From the NCBI RefSeq assembly GCF_027492755.1, contig NZ_JAPUED010000220.1:1-38268 (forward strand): a stretch of 38,268 nt of DNA, read 5' to 3'. Origin of the DNA: Micropruina sp. (lineage in GTDB: Bacteria; Actinomycetota; Actinomycetes; Propionibacteriales; Propionibacteriaceae). A model generated the notes under the pieces. It did no database searches. It was not told where the DNA came from and was given only the letters and a program-made list of their open reading frames with translations. Position 1 is the first letter of the stretch. Every line of letters begins with the position of its first letter. Positions 27,133 to 35,085 of this stretch are shown here, piece by piece. The position numbers were made by a program, and so were the translations under genes.

Positions 27133-29043
27133 ATGGCCAGGCGGCCTGATCGCGAACACCAGCTGATCGCGGCGCTCGAAGCGGGCACCCGGCCGTTGTC
27201 CGGATCGGACCTCGGCCGTCTGCTCGGCGTGTCCGCGCGCAGCGTTCGGGAGTACGTCCGCGCCATCAACCGGCGTGCCGGCGGCACGGTGATCGAGTCG
27301 TCACACCGTGGCTATCTCCTGGATCGACAGGCGTATGCGCGGCGTACCGAGGACGAACTCGTGCCCGGCGACAGCGGCGGTCCCAGCCAGCGTGCCCTGC
27401 ACGTTCTGGAACTGTTGCTGTTCGCCGGTGACTCCGGCGACGTGCACGCGCTGTGCGAGCAGGAGCATGTCAGCCTGCCGACCCTGGAGCTGGAGTTGGG
27501 CCGGGCCCGCAAGATCCTGCGCGACCACGGGCTGCGGCTGGTGCGGAACCGGGACCGGGTGTGGATCGAGGGAGCGGAGCCGCAGAAGCGGCTGTTGCTG
27601 CGCCACGCGCTGTGGTCGGCGGTGGCGAGCTCCCGTCGCGACGACTACGCCGAGCTTGTCGCGGCACGTCCGGACCACCCGCTGGAGCTGTTGCGCTCTC
27701 TGGTGCGCAGCGAACTCGACGCACACCGGATGGAGACCAACGAGTTCGCGCTGAACGACCTCGCCGTCAACCTGGTGGTCGCCGTGGCGCGAGCACGGGC
27801 CGGACGGCAGCTGACGGCGTCCGAGTCCAGTGCGCTGCCGGAGGTGGTGGAGTCACTCGCCGACGAGGTCGGTGAGCGGCTCGGAGTCGAACTGGATCTC
27901 GCCGAACGGCAGCATCTGGCCGACCTGGTCGAGGCCAACACCCGTCCGCTGGCGGCCGAGCTGGGCGACACCGTCCCGTCCGAAGTGCGCGAGGCGGTGG
28001 AGCGTGCGCTGTCCGAGGTGGCGGCCGAGTTCCAGATGCTGCGGGCCGGCCAGGAGATGGTGGACAAGCTGGTGCTGCACGTCAACGCCCTCCGCCGCCG
28101 GGCGCGCACCGGCGCCTTCGTGCACAACCCGCTGAGCCGTCCGTTCAAAGAGACCCAACCGCTGCTGCACGAACTCGCCGTCCAGTTCGCGCGCAAGCTG
28201 AGCGGGTTGCTGTCGATCGCGGTCGGCGAATCCGAGGTCGGTTTCCTGGCCTTCTACCTGGCGCATCACTTCCAGTTGCCGCGGGAATCCGACAGCCAAG
28301 TGACGGTGCAGTTCGTGGTGCCCCGGTACGCCCCGCTGCTGGCCGGCTTCCAGGCCGCGGTGGAACAGGCGGTGGGCGACCGCGGCTACATCGGTCCGCC
28401 GCTGACCGCGGAGGAGGTGCGGGCCGAGGCCATCGACGGCGACGTGGTGGTGACCTGTGTGCATCTCTCGCCGATTCCGGGCGTGCGCACCGTCCGGGTC
28501 TCACCGGTGCCGACGGCGTCCGACCTGACCGCGATCACCGAGGCGGTGCTGGCGGTCGCCGACCTGCGCCGACGCAACCACGTCTGGTCGGTGCTGTCGG
28601 ATCTGATCCGGCCCGACCACTACTTCTCGGACGCCTCGTGGACCGATCGCGACCAGGTGATCACCGAACTGTCCCGGGTGCTGATCGACGGCGGCTACGC
28701 CCCCGACTGGTTCACCGAGGACGTGCTGGAACGCGAGCGGTTGTCGTCCACCGCGTTCCGGGATCAGTTCGCGATCCCGCACGGATTGCAGCTGAGTGCG
28801 CAGCGCACCGGAATCGCCGTGTTCGTCAGCCAGCGCCCGGTGTCCTGGGGTGACAGCTCGGTCCAGTTGGTGATGCTGTTCGCCTTCGAACCCGAGGAAC
28901 GACGGATCTTCCGGGACGTCTTCGACACCCTGATCGGCTTCCTGTCCTCGCCGCAGGCGACCGCGAGCCTGATCGCCGCCGGAGGGACGCACCGGGAGTT
29001 CATGGCCTGCCTCGCCGAACTGATGCAGGACGGATCGCGCTGA
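27133..29043 (+). CDS. PRD-containing PTS-controlled transcriptional activator (LicR/MtlR type)
   Basis: A 636-residue regulator. An N-terminal helix-turn-helix (about 10-60: SGSDLGRLLGVSARSVREYV) and a second Mga-like HTH (about 90-160) suggest DNA binding rather than RNA antitermination. Two PRD domains follow (about 165-270 and 290-400), then an EIIB-like domain without an active cysteine (VQFVVPRYAPLL) and a C-terminal EIIA-like domain with histidine in FAIPHGL. In the first PRD the usual histidine region reads NLVVAVARAR, and in the second the late histidine region reads LAFYLAHH, so some phosphorylation sites seem lost, while VLHVNALRRR keeps one. It probably activates its own operon according to sugar supply. 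The start is ATG 27133, with GGATGGAGAG upstream. Confidence 0.88.
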   Translation: MARRPDREHQLIAALEAGTRPLSGSDLGRLLGVSARSVREYVRAINRRAGGTVIESSHRGYLLDRQAYARRTEDELVPGDSGGPSQRALHVLELLLFAGDSGDVHALCEQEHVSLPTLELELGRARKILRDHGLRLVRNRDRVWIEGAEPQKRLLLRHALWSAVASSRRDDYAELVAARPDHPLELLRSLVRSELDAHRMETNEFALNDLAVNLVVAVARARAGRQLTASESSALPEVVESLADEVGERLGVELDLAERQHLADLVEANTRPLAAELGDTVPSEVREAVERALSEVAAEFQMLRAGQEMVDKLVLHVNALRRRARTGAFVHNPLSRPFKETQPLLHELAVQFARKLSGLLSIAVGESEVGFLAFYLAHHFQLPRESDSQVTVQFVVPRYAPLLAGFQAAVEQAVGDRGYIGPPLTAEEVRAEAIDGDVVVTCVHLSPIPGVRTVRVSPVPTASDLTAITEAVLAVADLRRRNHVWSVLSDLIRPDHYFSDASWTDRDQVITELSRVLIDGGYAPDWFTEDVLERERLSSTAFRDQFAIPHGLQLSAQRTGIAVFVSQRPVSWGDSSVQLVMLFAFEPEERRIFRDVFDTLIGFLSSPQATASLIAAGGTHREFMACLAELMQDGSR

Positions 29044-29047
29044 CGCC

Positions 29048-29926
29048 CTAGAGGGTGGGCGGCGAGGGCAGCACCCGCGGCCCCTTCACCCCGGCGTCCT
29101 TCAGTGCCTGCGAGCCCCGGTCGAGAATCGCGCGCTGCACCCCGAACTGCTGGTTGGGCTGGGTCTTCGCGACGATCCGGATCGTCATCCGGCCCGCTTC
29201 CACCGACTGGACGCCGACCACTCTCGGCTCTTCGAGCAGCACCTTCTCCCACTCGGGGTCGGCGCCGACCTCGGCGGCCACCTGACCGAGGATCTCGATC
29301 ACCCGGGTGGAGCTCTCGCTGGTGTCCACCGGAATGTCGATGGTCGCCGTCGACCAGCCCTGGGACTGATTGCCGACCCGCACGATCTCGCCGTTGCGGA
29401 TGTACCAGACCTGCCCCGAGCCGTCCCGCAATCGGGTGACCCGCAGCCCGACGTCCTCCACCGTGCCGGTGGCCTCGCCGAGATCGACCAGGTCACCGAC
29501 CCCGTACTGGTCCTCGACGATCATGAAGATGCCGGAGAGGTAGTCCTTCACCAGGCTTTGCGCGCCGAAACCGAGCGCCACGCCGCCGACCCCGGCGGAG
29601 GCCAGCAGCGGGGTCAGCGGAATGCCGAGGGTGGCCAGGACGGTGAGCACCGTCAGCACCGCGATCACCGCATTGGTCAGGCTGCGCAGCAGTGACCCCA
29701 TGGTGGCGGCGCGGGCGGCGTAGCGGGCCATGTGGAGCGGTTCGGTCTGGGTGCCCAGCTCTTCGCGGCGGCGCTTGGCCCGCTCGACGGCCAGAGCGGA
29801 GGCCCGCCGGATCATCCGCACCAACAGCCAGCGCCCGACCAGCGCGGTCACCAGGATGACCAGGATGACGATCGGGGTCTCCGGCCAGTTCCACACGACG
29901 ATCGCATTCGGCACCATGGCGTCCAT
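29048..29926 (-). CDS. MscS-type mechanosensitive ion channel
   Basis: A 292-residue small-conductance mechanosensitive channel. It has an N-terminal helix (ETPIVILVILVTALVGRWLL), a basic linker, a second helix, then the pore-lining helix LLASAGVGGVALGFGAQSLV with its glycine/alanine pattern. The conserved KDYLSGIFMIVEDQYGVGDLV and the cytoplasmic beta domain follow. It releases solutes on osmotic down-shock. Its stop lies 4 bp from the stop of the PTS regulator, with no terminator between the convergent genes. The start ATG 29926 is 52 bp from the divergent SDR gene; a second ATG three codons in is possible. Confidence 0.93.
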   Translation of the reverse strand: MDAMVPNAIVVWNWPETPIVILVILVTALVGRWLLVRMIRRASALAVERAKRRREELGTQTEPLHMARYAARAATMGSLLRSLTNAVIAVLTVLTVLATLGIPLTPLLASAGVGGVALGFGAQSLVKDYLSGIFMIVEDQYGVGDLVDLGEATGTVEDVGLRVTRLRDGSGQVWYIRNGEIVRVGNQSQGWSTATIDIPVDTSESSTRVIEILGQVAAEVGADPEWEKVLLEEPRVVGVQSVEAGRMTIRIVAKTQPNQQFGVQRAILDRGSQALKDAGVKGPRVLPSPPTL

Positions 29927-29978
29927 TGTTCCGGGCGGACGCCGTCGTCACCAAAGCGCCGGCCGGTAGCGTGCTGTC

Positions 29979-30716
29979 GTGTCCTCCACCCGTGTTGCCC
30001 TGGTCACCGGTGCCTCCCGCGGTCTTGGTGCCGTCATCGCCCGCCGGCTCGCCGCGGACGGCTGGACGGTCGCGGTCAACTACCGCTCGGAGGCGGAGCT
30101 CGCCCAGCGTGTGGTCGACGACATCCGCGCCGGCGGGGGATCCGCTGCCGCCTACCCGGCCGACGTCACTGACGAGACCGAGGTCGCCGACCTGGCCGCA
30201 CGAGTGGGCGCGGAGCTCGGGCCGCTGCTTGCCGTGGTGGCGAACGCGACCGGGCCGCAGCCGAGCGCGTTCCTGGAGGAGCTGACCTGGGACGCCTACC
30301 TCGACCAGTTCCGGTTCTTCGTGAAGAGTCCGACGTTGCTCGCGCAAGCCGTCCTGCCGGCGATGAAGTCGCAGCGGTTCGGCCGGCTGATCCTGATCGG
30401 TTCGGACATGGTCGACCGGGCCAAGCCCGGCTCGTCCGCCTACGCTGCGGCGAAGGCTGCCGAGGCCGAGCTGGTCAAGATCTGGGCCCGCGAACTCGGA
30501 CCGCACGGAGTCACGGTGAACCTGGTCGCGCCCGGCTGGATTCCCGTCGAGCGGCACGTCGGCGCCGACACTTCCGGTTATCTCGCCGACGTCCCGATGG
30601 GCCGGATGGGCACCCCGGACGACATCGCCGGCCTGGTCGGGTACCTGGCCTCGGACGCCGCGGGCTTCGTCACCGCGCAACGGATCAGCGTCAACGGCGG
30701 CCACACCCTCGGCTGA
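29979..30716 (+). CDS. Short-chain dehydrogenase/reductase (FabG-like)
   Basis: A 245-residue Rossmann-fold oxidoreductase of the classical SDR type. The cofactor motif is TGASRGLG (about 11-18), the NNAG-like position reads ANATG, and the catalytic serine, tyrosine and lysine are in LIGSDM, SAYAAAK. NYRSE after the second strand suggests NADP(H) preference. The C terminus matches FabG-like reductases (SVNGGHTLG). The start is GTG 29979. No pathway neighbour indicates the substrate. Its stop codon is part of the repeat that follows. Confidence 0.9.
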   Translation: MSSTRVALVTGASRGLGAVIARRLAADGWTVAVNYRSEAELAQRVVDDIRAGGGSAAAYPADVTDETEVADLAARVGAELGPLLAVVANATGPQPSAFLEELTWDAYLDQFRFFVKSPTLLAQAVLPAMKSQRFGRLILIGSDMVDRAKPGSSAYAAAKAAEAELVKIWARELGPHGVTVNLVAPGWIPVERHVGADTSGYLADVPMGRMGTPDDIAGLVGYLASDAAGFVTAQRISVNGGHTLG

Positions 30717-30787
30717 CCACGAGAACCGTCCCCGGTGACCACGAGAACCCGTCCCCTTGGTCACTGGGGACGGTTCTTCTGGTCACC
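30714..30787. repeat. GAGAACCGTCCCC repeat with 22-bp hairpin
   Basis: TGACCACGAGAACCGTCCCC (30714-30733) is repeated with one extra C at 30736-30756. The second copy, extended left to GGTGACC (30734), pairs with GGGGACGGTTCTTCTGGTCACC (30766-30787) around a 9-nt loop, nearly perfectly. It lies between the convergent SDR and livF genes. The first copy supplies the SDR stop codon. It probably ends transcription in both directions, though there is no U-tract. Confidence 0.75.
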
Positions 30788-30796
30788 ACCCGGTGG

Positions 30797-31504
30797 TCAG
30801 TCTTCGCCGAGGTAGGCGCGGCGCACCCGGTCGTCGCCGAGCAGTTGCTCACCGGTGCCGTCCAGGGTGATCTGGCCGACTTCGAGCACGTAGGCGCGGT
30901 CGGAGAGCTTCAGGGCGGCAGCCGCGTTCTGCTCGACCAGCAGGATCGTGACGCCTTCGGACTGCAACGCTCGGATGGTCGACATGATCCGCTGCATCAT
31001 CAGCGGGGAGAGGCCCATCGACGGCTCGTCCAGCATCAGCAGTCGTGGACGGCTCATCATCGCCCGGCCGATCGCCAGCATCTGCTGTTCGCCGCCGGAG
31101 AAGGTGCCGGCCGGTTGGGTGCGCCGCTCCCGCAGGATCTCGAACAGGTCGTAGACCCGCTCCAGATCGGTGGCCACGCCGGCGGCATCCTTGCGGGCGA
31201 AGGCGCCGAGCAGCAGATTGTCCTCGACGGTCAGCCGAGGGAAGATCCGGCGTCCCTCGGGTGAATGCGCCAGACCGCGCATCACCACCTTGTGCGCCGG
31301 GACGCGGTCGATCCGCTCACCTTCGAACCAGATCTCGCCCGACTCCGGACGCAGCAGCCCCGAGATGGTGCGCAGCGTGGTCGTCTTCCCGGCACCGTTG
31401 GTGCCCAGCAGCGAAACGACCTGGCCCTGCTCGACGGTGAAGCTGATCCCCTTGACCGCCTTCACCTTGCCGTAGGCGACCACCAGGTCCTTGACCTCAA
31501 GCAT
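30797..31504 (-). CDS. livF: Branched-chain amino acid ABC transporter ATP-binding protein LivF
   Basis: A 235-residue ABC ATPase. It has Walker A GTNGAGKTTTL, signature FSGGEQQML, Walker B LLMLDEPSMGLSP and the LivF-type ending YLGED. It powers uptake with LivG. I take ATG 31504 (MLEVKDLVVAYGK), which overlaps the livG stop by 8 bases; GTG 31513 would add three residues. It is the last gene of a five-gene operon and ends at the repeat-based terminator candidate. Confidence 0.94.
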   Translation of the reverse strand: MLEVKDLVVAYGKVKAVKGISFTVEQGQVVSLLGTNGAGKTTTLRTISGLLRPESGEIWFEGERIDRVPAHKVVMRGLAHSPEGRRIFPRLTVEDNLLLGAFARKDAAGVATDLERVYDLFEILRERRTQPAGTFSGGEQQMLAIGRAMMSRPRLLMLDEPSMGLSPLMMQRIMSTIRALQSEGVTILLVEQNAAAALKLSDRAYVLEVGQITLDGTGEQLLGDDRVRRAYLGED

Positions 31505-32336
31505 TCTCGGCACCGTCCTCGCCCTCGGGAGACCCGATGTAGGCCTCGATCACCCGCGGATCGGACTGCACCTGCGCCGCCGTCCCCTCGACCAGGGTCT
31601 TGCCGCGCACCAGGCAGGACACCCGGTCGCACAGGTTGAAGATGAACCGCATGTCGTGCTCGATCACCACGATCGCCATGCCGGAGTCGCGGATCTTGAA
31701 GATCAGTTCCTCGGCCTGCCGGGTCTCCTGCGGGTTCATCCCGGCGGTCGGCTCGTCGAGCAGCAGCAGCTGCGGGTCGGTGGCCAGCGCGCGAGCGATC
31801 TCGAGCCGGCGCTGATCGCCATAGGGCAGGTTCCGGGCCAGGTGACCGCCCTGGCCCTTCATGCCCACGTACTCGAGCAACTCGACCGCCCGCTCGCGGG
31901 TCTCCGCCTCCTCGCGCCGGTACTTCGGACCGCGCAGGATCGACGTCACCGCCATCGACGAGGTGCGGCAGTACCGCCCCACCATCACGTTCTCGAGCGC
32001 GGTCATATTGGGGAACAGCCGGATGTTCTGGAAGGTGCGGGCCATCCCGGCGACCACCACTTGCCGCGGCTTGGGCGGCAGCAGCCTGTCGGCGAACCGC
32101 ACCTCGCCGCTGGTCGGCTTGTACAGGCCGGTCAGGCAGTTGAAGAAGGTGGTCTTGCCGGCGCCGTTCGGTCCGATCAGGCCGACGATCTCGCCGGTGT
32201 GCACGGTCAGGCTGACGTCGTCGACGGCGACCAGGCCGCCGAACCGCATGGTCACGTGGCTGGCGACCAGCATTTCGCGTTTGCCCACCTCGTGACCGGA
32301 CGCCGCGGCGCCGGCGACCGGGCTGTCGATGCTCAT
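31497..32336 (-). CDS. livG: Branched-chain amino acid ABC transporter ATP-binding protein LivG
   Basis: A 279-residue ABC ATPase with Walker A GPNGAGKTTFFN, the LivG-specific long insertion before the signature, signature region LPYGDQRRLEIARAL and Walker B LLLLDEPTAGMNP. An N-terminal stretch of about 20 alanine- and glycine-rich residues precedes the usual start MLVASHVTMRFGG, so an internal ATG near 32273 is a possible alternative. Its ATG overlaps the livM stop by one base. Confidence 0.94.
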   Translation of the reverse strand: MSIDSPVAGAAASGHEVGKREMLVASHVTMRFGGLVAVDDVSLTVHTGEIVGLIGPNGAGKTTFFNCLTGLYKPTSGEVRFADRLLPPKPRQVVVAGMARTFQNIRLFPNMTALENVMVGRYCRTSSMAVTSILRGPKYRREEAETRERAVELLEYVGMKGQGGHLARNLPYGDQRRLEIARALATDPQLLLLDEPTAGMNPQETRQAEELIFKIRDSGMAIVVIEHDMRFIFNLCDRVSCLVRGKTLVEGTAAQVQSDPRVIEAYIGSPEGEDGAENA

Positions 32337-34072
32337 CAGCTCTCCTCCGCGAACTCGTACGGCAGGTCTTCCTCGATCTCGTCGATCAGCTCCTCGTCAT
32401 CGGAGTGGAACTCCAGAACCCGGCGCTGGTTGGGGATCATGCCCTCGGGACGGACCCGCATCATGACCACCAGCAGCAGGCCGAACAGCAGCATCCGGTA
32501 CTCGTTGACGAACCGCAGCTTCTCGGGCACCAGCTTCAGCAGCACCGCACCCAGGATGACGCCCATCACGGTGCCCATGCCGCCCAGTACCACCGCGGCC
32601 AGCAGGAACGCCGACTCCAGGAAGATGTACTGGTCGGGAGTCACCGACTGGTCGACATGGGCTTTGACGGCACCCGCCAGGCCGGCCAGGAAGGCGCCGC
32701 CGGCGAAGGCGAGCAGCTTCAGCCCGAAGACGTTGACGCCCATCGCCTCGGCAGCCTTCTCGTCCTCGCGGATCGCCACCCAGCCGCGTCCGATCCGGGA
32801 GTGGTTGAGCCGGGTGAAGACCAGCACGATGACCGCCATGATCAGCAGCATCAGGAAGAAGTAGTTCGAGAACCTGCCCAGTGGAATACCAGCCACGGTA
32901 TGGACGGCCCCGAAGTCGAAGCCGAACAGGTTCAGGTTGGGAATCGCCGGAATACCGGACGAGCCATGTACCAGGTCGGGGCCGTCCCGGCCGTCCAGGT
33001 TGCTCATGCTGATCCGGAAGATCTCGCCGAACGCCAGGGTGACGATGGCCAGGTAGTCGCCGGAGACCCGCAGGGTGGGCGAGCCGATGATCAGGCCCAG
33101 GGTGGCCGAGATCAGGCCGGCGATCAGCATCACCACGATGAACGGCGGCTTCCAACCGATGGTGGCGAACGCCGACTGGCTCATCGTCGCCGCGGTGAAT
33201 GCGCCGGCGCCGAGGAAGGCGATGTAGCCGAGGTCGAGCAAGCCGGCTAAGCCGACCACGATGTTCAACCCGACGGCGGTGGCGGCAAAGATCAGCACCT
33301 GGGTGGCGATCGACATGTTGGCGTCCGAGCCGTTCTGGGTGAACGGGAACAGGAACGCCACCGCGAAGGCGGCGAAGACCAGCACGGTGCGATGCCGCTG
33401 GCTGATGGATGAGAGCCAACCGCCGAGGCCGCTGCGCAGAATGAAGGCGGCCAGCACGCCGGCGAAGGTCAGGATCACCACGAAGCTGCCGCCGTCGACC
33501 TGATTGAGTGCGTACGCCGCCAGCAGCAATGCACCGAGCAGCGTCAAGGCGATGGCGAGAATGCCGACCCAGCCGGGGGTACGCAGACGCTCCAGGCTGG
33601 GTGGGCGACCGGGGGTGATCAGCCGGGTACCGATCAGGCCGACGACGGCCGCGGCGAGGGCAACCCAGCCGCCCCACTCGACGGTGACCAGGCCGCCGAG
33701 TTCGATGACGATCGCCAGCAGCACCACGCCGATGTAGGCCAGCATGCCGATGCCGGTGACCTTGGCGCCACGCGTCCAGCCGACCCGTTTGCTCACCTTC
33801 AGCAGCGCCGGGGCGACGCCCTTGGCGCCCGCCCACGGCTCGATCAGGCCCATCGTGGCGCAGATCGCCAGGATCAGCCCGAGGGCGAGCCCGAGGAACT
33901 GCAGGGCGGACGGCCCACCCAGGTAGGACATGTCGTCCAGGGCACCGGACGCGTAGGCCCAGGGCAGGTAGGCGGAGACGGCGAAGACCAGCCCGCCGGC
34001 CAGGGCCAGCAGACGGCCGATGCGGTGGTGCCGCTTCTGCAGCTCAAGGGTGAAGATCGTGGGGATTCTCAT
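32336..34072 (-). CDS. livM: Branched-chain amino acid ABC transporter permease LivM
   Basis: A 578-residue membrane permease, longer than the roughly 350-residue core. The first 220 residues add about six extra membrane helices (LLALAGGLVFAVSAYLPWAY onward). The conserved core follows, with GLNIVVGLAGLLDLGYIAF and RTWxxIREDEKAAEAMG-like text (VAIREDEKAAEAMG), which contacts the ATPase. It ends in an acidic tail. The ATG 34072 overlaps the livH stop. A still longer frame to 34819 lies inside livH and is not credible. Confidence 0.93.
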   Translation of the reverse strand: MRIPTIFTLELQKRHHRIGRLLALAGGLVFAVSAYLPWAYASGALDDMSYLGGPSALQFLGLALGLILAICATMGLIEPWAGAKGVAPALLKVSKRVGWTRGAKVTGIGMLAYIGVVLLAIVIELGGLVTVEWGGWVALAAAVVGLIGTRLITPGRPPSLERLRTPGWVGILAIALTLLGALLLAAYALNQVDGGSFVVILTFAGVLAAFILRSGLGGWLSSISQRHRTVLVFAAFAVAFLFPFTQNGSDANMSIATQVLIFAATAVGLNIVVGLAGLLDLGYIAFLGAGAFTAATMSQSAFATIGWKPPFIVVMLIAGLISATLGLIIGSPTLRVSGDYLAIVTLAFGEIFRISMSNLDGRDGPDLVHGSSGIPAIPNLNLFGFDFGAVHTVAGIPLGRFSNYFFLMLLIMAVIVLVFTRLNHSRIGRGWVAIREDEKAAEAMGVNVFGLKLLAFAGGAFLAGLAGAVKAHVDQSVTPDQYIFLESAFLLAAVVLGGMGTVMGVILGAVLLKLVPEKLRFVNEYRMLLFGLLLVVMMRVRPEGMIPNQRRVLEFHSDDEELIDEIEEDLPYEFAEES

Positions 34073-35019
34073 GCCCGATCCACCACCTTCGCGCCGACCA
34101 GACCCTGCGGCCGGAAGACCAGGATCAGGATGAGCAGCACGAACGCCCAGACATCCTTCCAGGAGGGTCCGCCGAACTGGCCGGGCATGAATGCGGTCGC
34201 CATCGCCTCGACGACACCCAGCGTCAGTCCCCCGACCACCGCGCCGTTGATGTTCCCGATGCCACCCAGCACGGCCGCGGTGAACGCCTTGAGGCCGGCC
34301 AGAAAGCCCATCCTGAAGTCGATGTTGCCGTAGCGCAGACCGTGGGCGACGCCGGCTACGGCGGCCAGCGCGGCACCGACGGCGAACGCGACGACGATGA
34401 TCCGGTCGACGTCGATGCCCATCAGCCGCGAGGTGTCCGGATCCTGCGAGACCGCTTGCATCGCGCGTCCGGTCGCCGTCCGGTTGACGAACCACCACAG
34501 GAACGCCCAACAGACGATCAGTGCACCGATCACGAAGAAGTTGCCCCGGTGCACCAGCACGCCGCCGACGTTGACCGGGTCGCCGGTGAAGAAGTCGATC
34601 TGCGGGAACGGGATGGCCGCTTTGGCGTCCGGGAAGCCCGGGATCTCGCCGAAGAACAGGCGGACGAACTCCTGCAGGAAGATCGAGATGCCGATCGCGG
34701 TGATCAGCGGTGCGAGCCGGGGTGCGTTGCGGAGTGGGCGGTACGCGAACCGTTCCATCAGGACCGCGGTCAGCACGGCGACCACCATGCCGCCGACCAG
34801 CATCAGCGGAAGATTCCACCAGGCCGTCGAACCGCCGGTGACGGTGCCGAGCACGATCCAGGTGGACAGCGCCCCGAAAGCGCCGATCATGAAGACCTCA
34901 CCGTGGGCGAAGTTGATCAGCTGCACGATGCCGTACACCACCGTGTAGCCCACCGCGATCAACGCGTAGAGGGCACCCAGCGATATGCCGTTGAGCAGTT
35001 GGTCCAGGAAGAACGTCAC
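34069..35019 (-). CDS. livH: Branched-chain amino acid ABC transporter permease LivH
   Basis: A 316-residue permease with eight or so helices and the LivH signature GISLGALYALIAVGYTVVYG at the N terminus, then LINFAHGEVFMIGAF. A later segment is GLKAFTAAVLGGIGNINGAV. I use GTG 35019 (VTFFLDQLLNG) because GGGGGG lies 6 bases upstream, and a longer frame would read through the hairpin at 35036-35071. It overlaps livM by four bases. Confidence 0.94.
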   Translation of the reverse strand: MTFFLDQLLNGISLGALYALIAVGYTVVYGIVQLINFAHGEVFMIGAFGALSTWIVLGTVTGGSTAWWNLPLMLVGGMVVAVLTAVLMERFAYRPLRNAPRLAPLITAIGISIFLQEFVRLFFGEIPGFPDAKAAIPFPQIDFFTGDPVNVGGVLVHRGNFFVIGALIVCWAFLWWFVNRTATGRAMQAVSQDPDTSRLMGIDVDRIIVVAFAVGAALAAVAGVAHGLRYGNIDFRMGFLAGLKAFTAAVLGGIGNINGAVVGGLTLGVVEAMATAFMPGQFGGPSWKDVWAFVLLILILVFRPQGLVGAKVVDRA

Positions 35020-35035
35020 ATTGCCCCCCGTTCGG

Positions 35036-35071
35036 TTCTGTGGGGAGCCGCCGCAGCGACTCCCCACAGAA
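35036..35071 (-). terminator. 12-bp hairpin between livK and livH
   Basis: TTCTGTGGGGAG (35036-35047) and CTCCCCACAGAA (35060-35071) are exactly complementary with a 12-nt loop. It follows the livK stop by 14 bases, and the livH ribosome site comes right after. This arrangement commonly lets a binding-protein mRNA accumulate above the rest of the operon, by partial termination or by blocking 3' decay. No U-tract is present. Confidence 0.65.
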
Positions 35072-35085
35072 TCAGTAGTTGATCC

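Noticed and set aside
27650-27665. GAGCTTGTCG in the PRD regulator as another repeat copy
   Set aside because: Only ten bases match, there is no facing arm and the protein is not interrupted, so it is probably chance.
29044-29047. Terminator between the PRD regulator and mscS genes
   Set aside because: Only four bases separate the two stop codons and no hairpin is centred there.
34073-34819. Long N-terminal extension of livM
   Set aside because: It lies entirely inside livH in another frame; ATG 34072 gives a proper start overlapping the livH stop.
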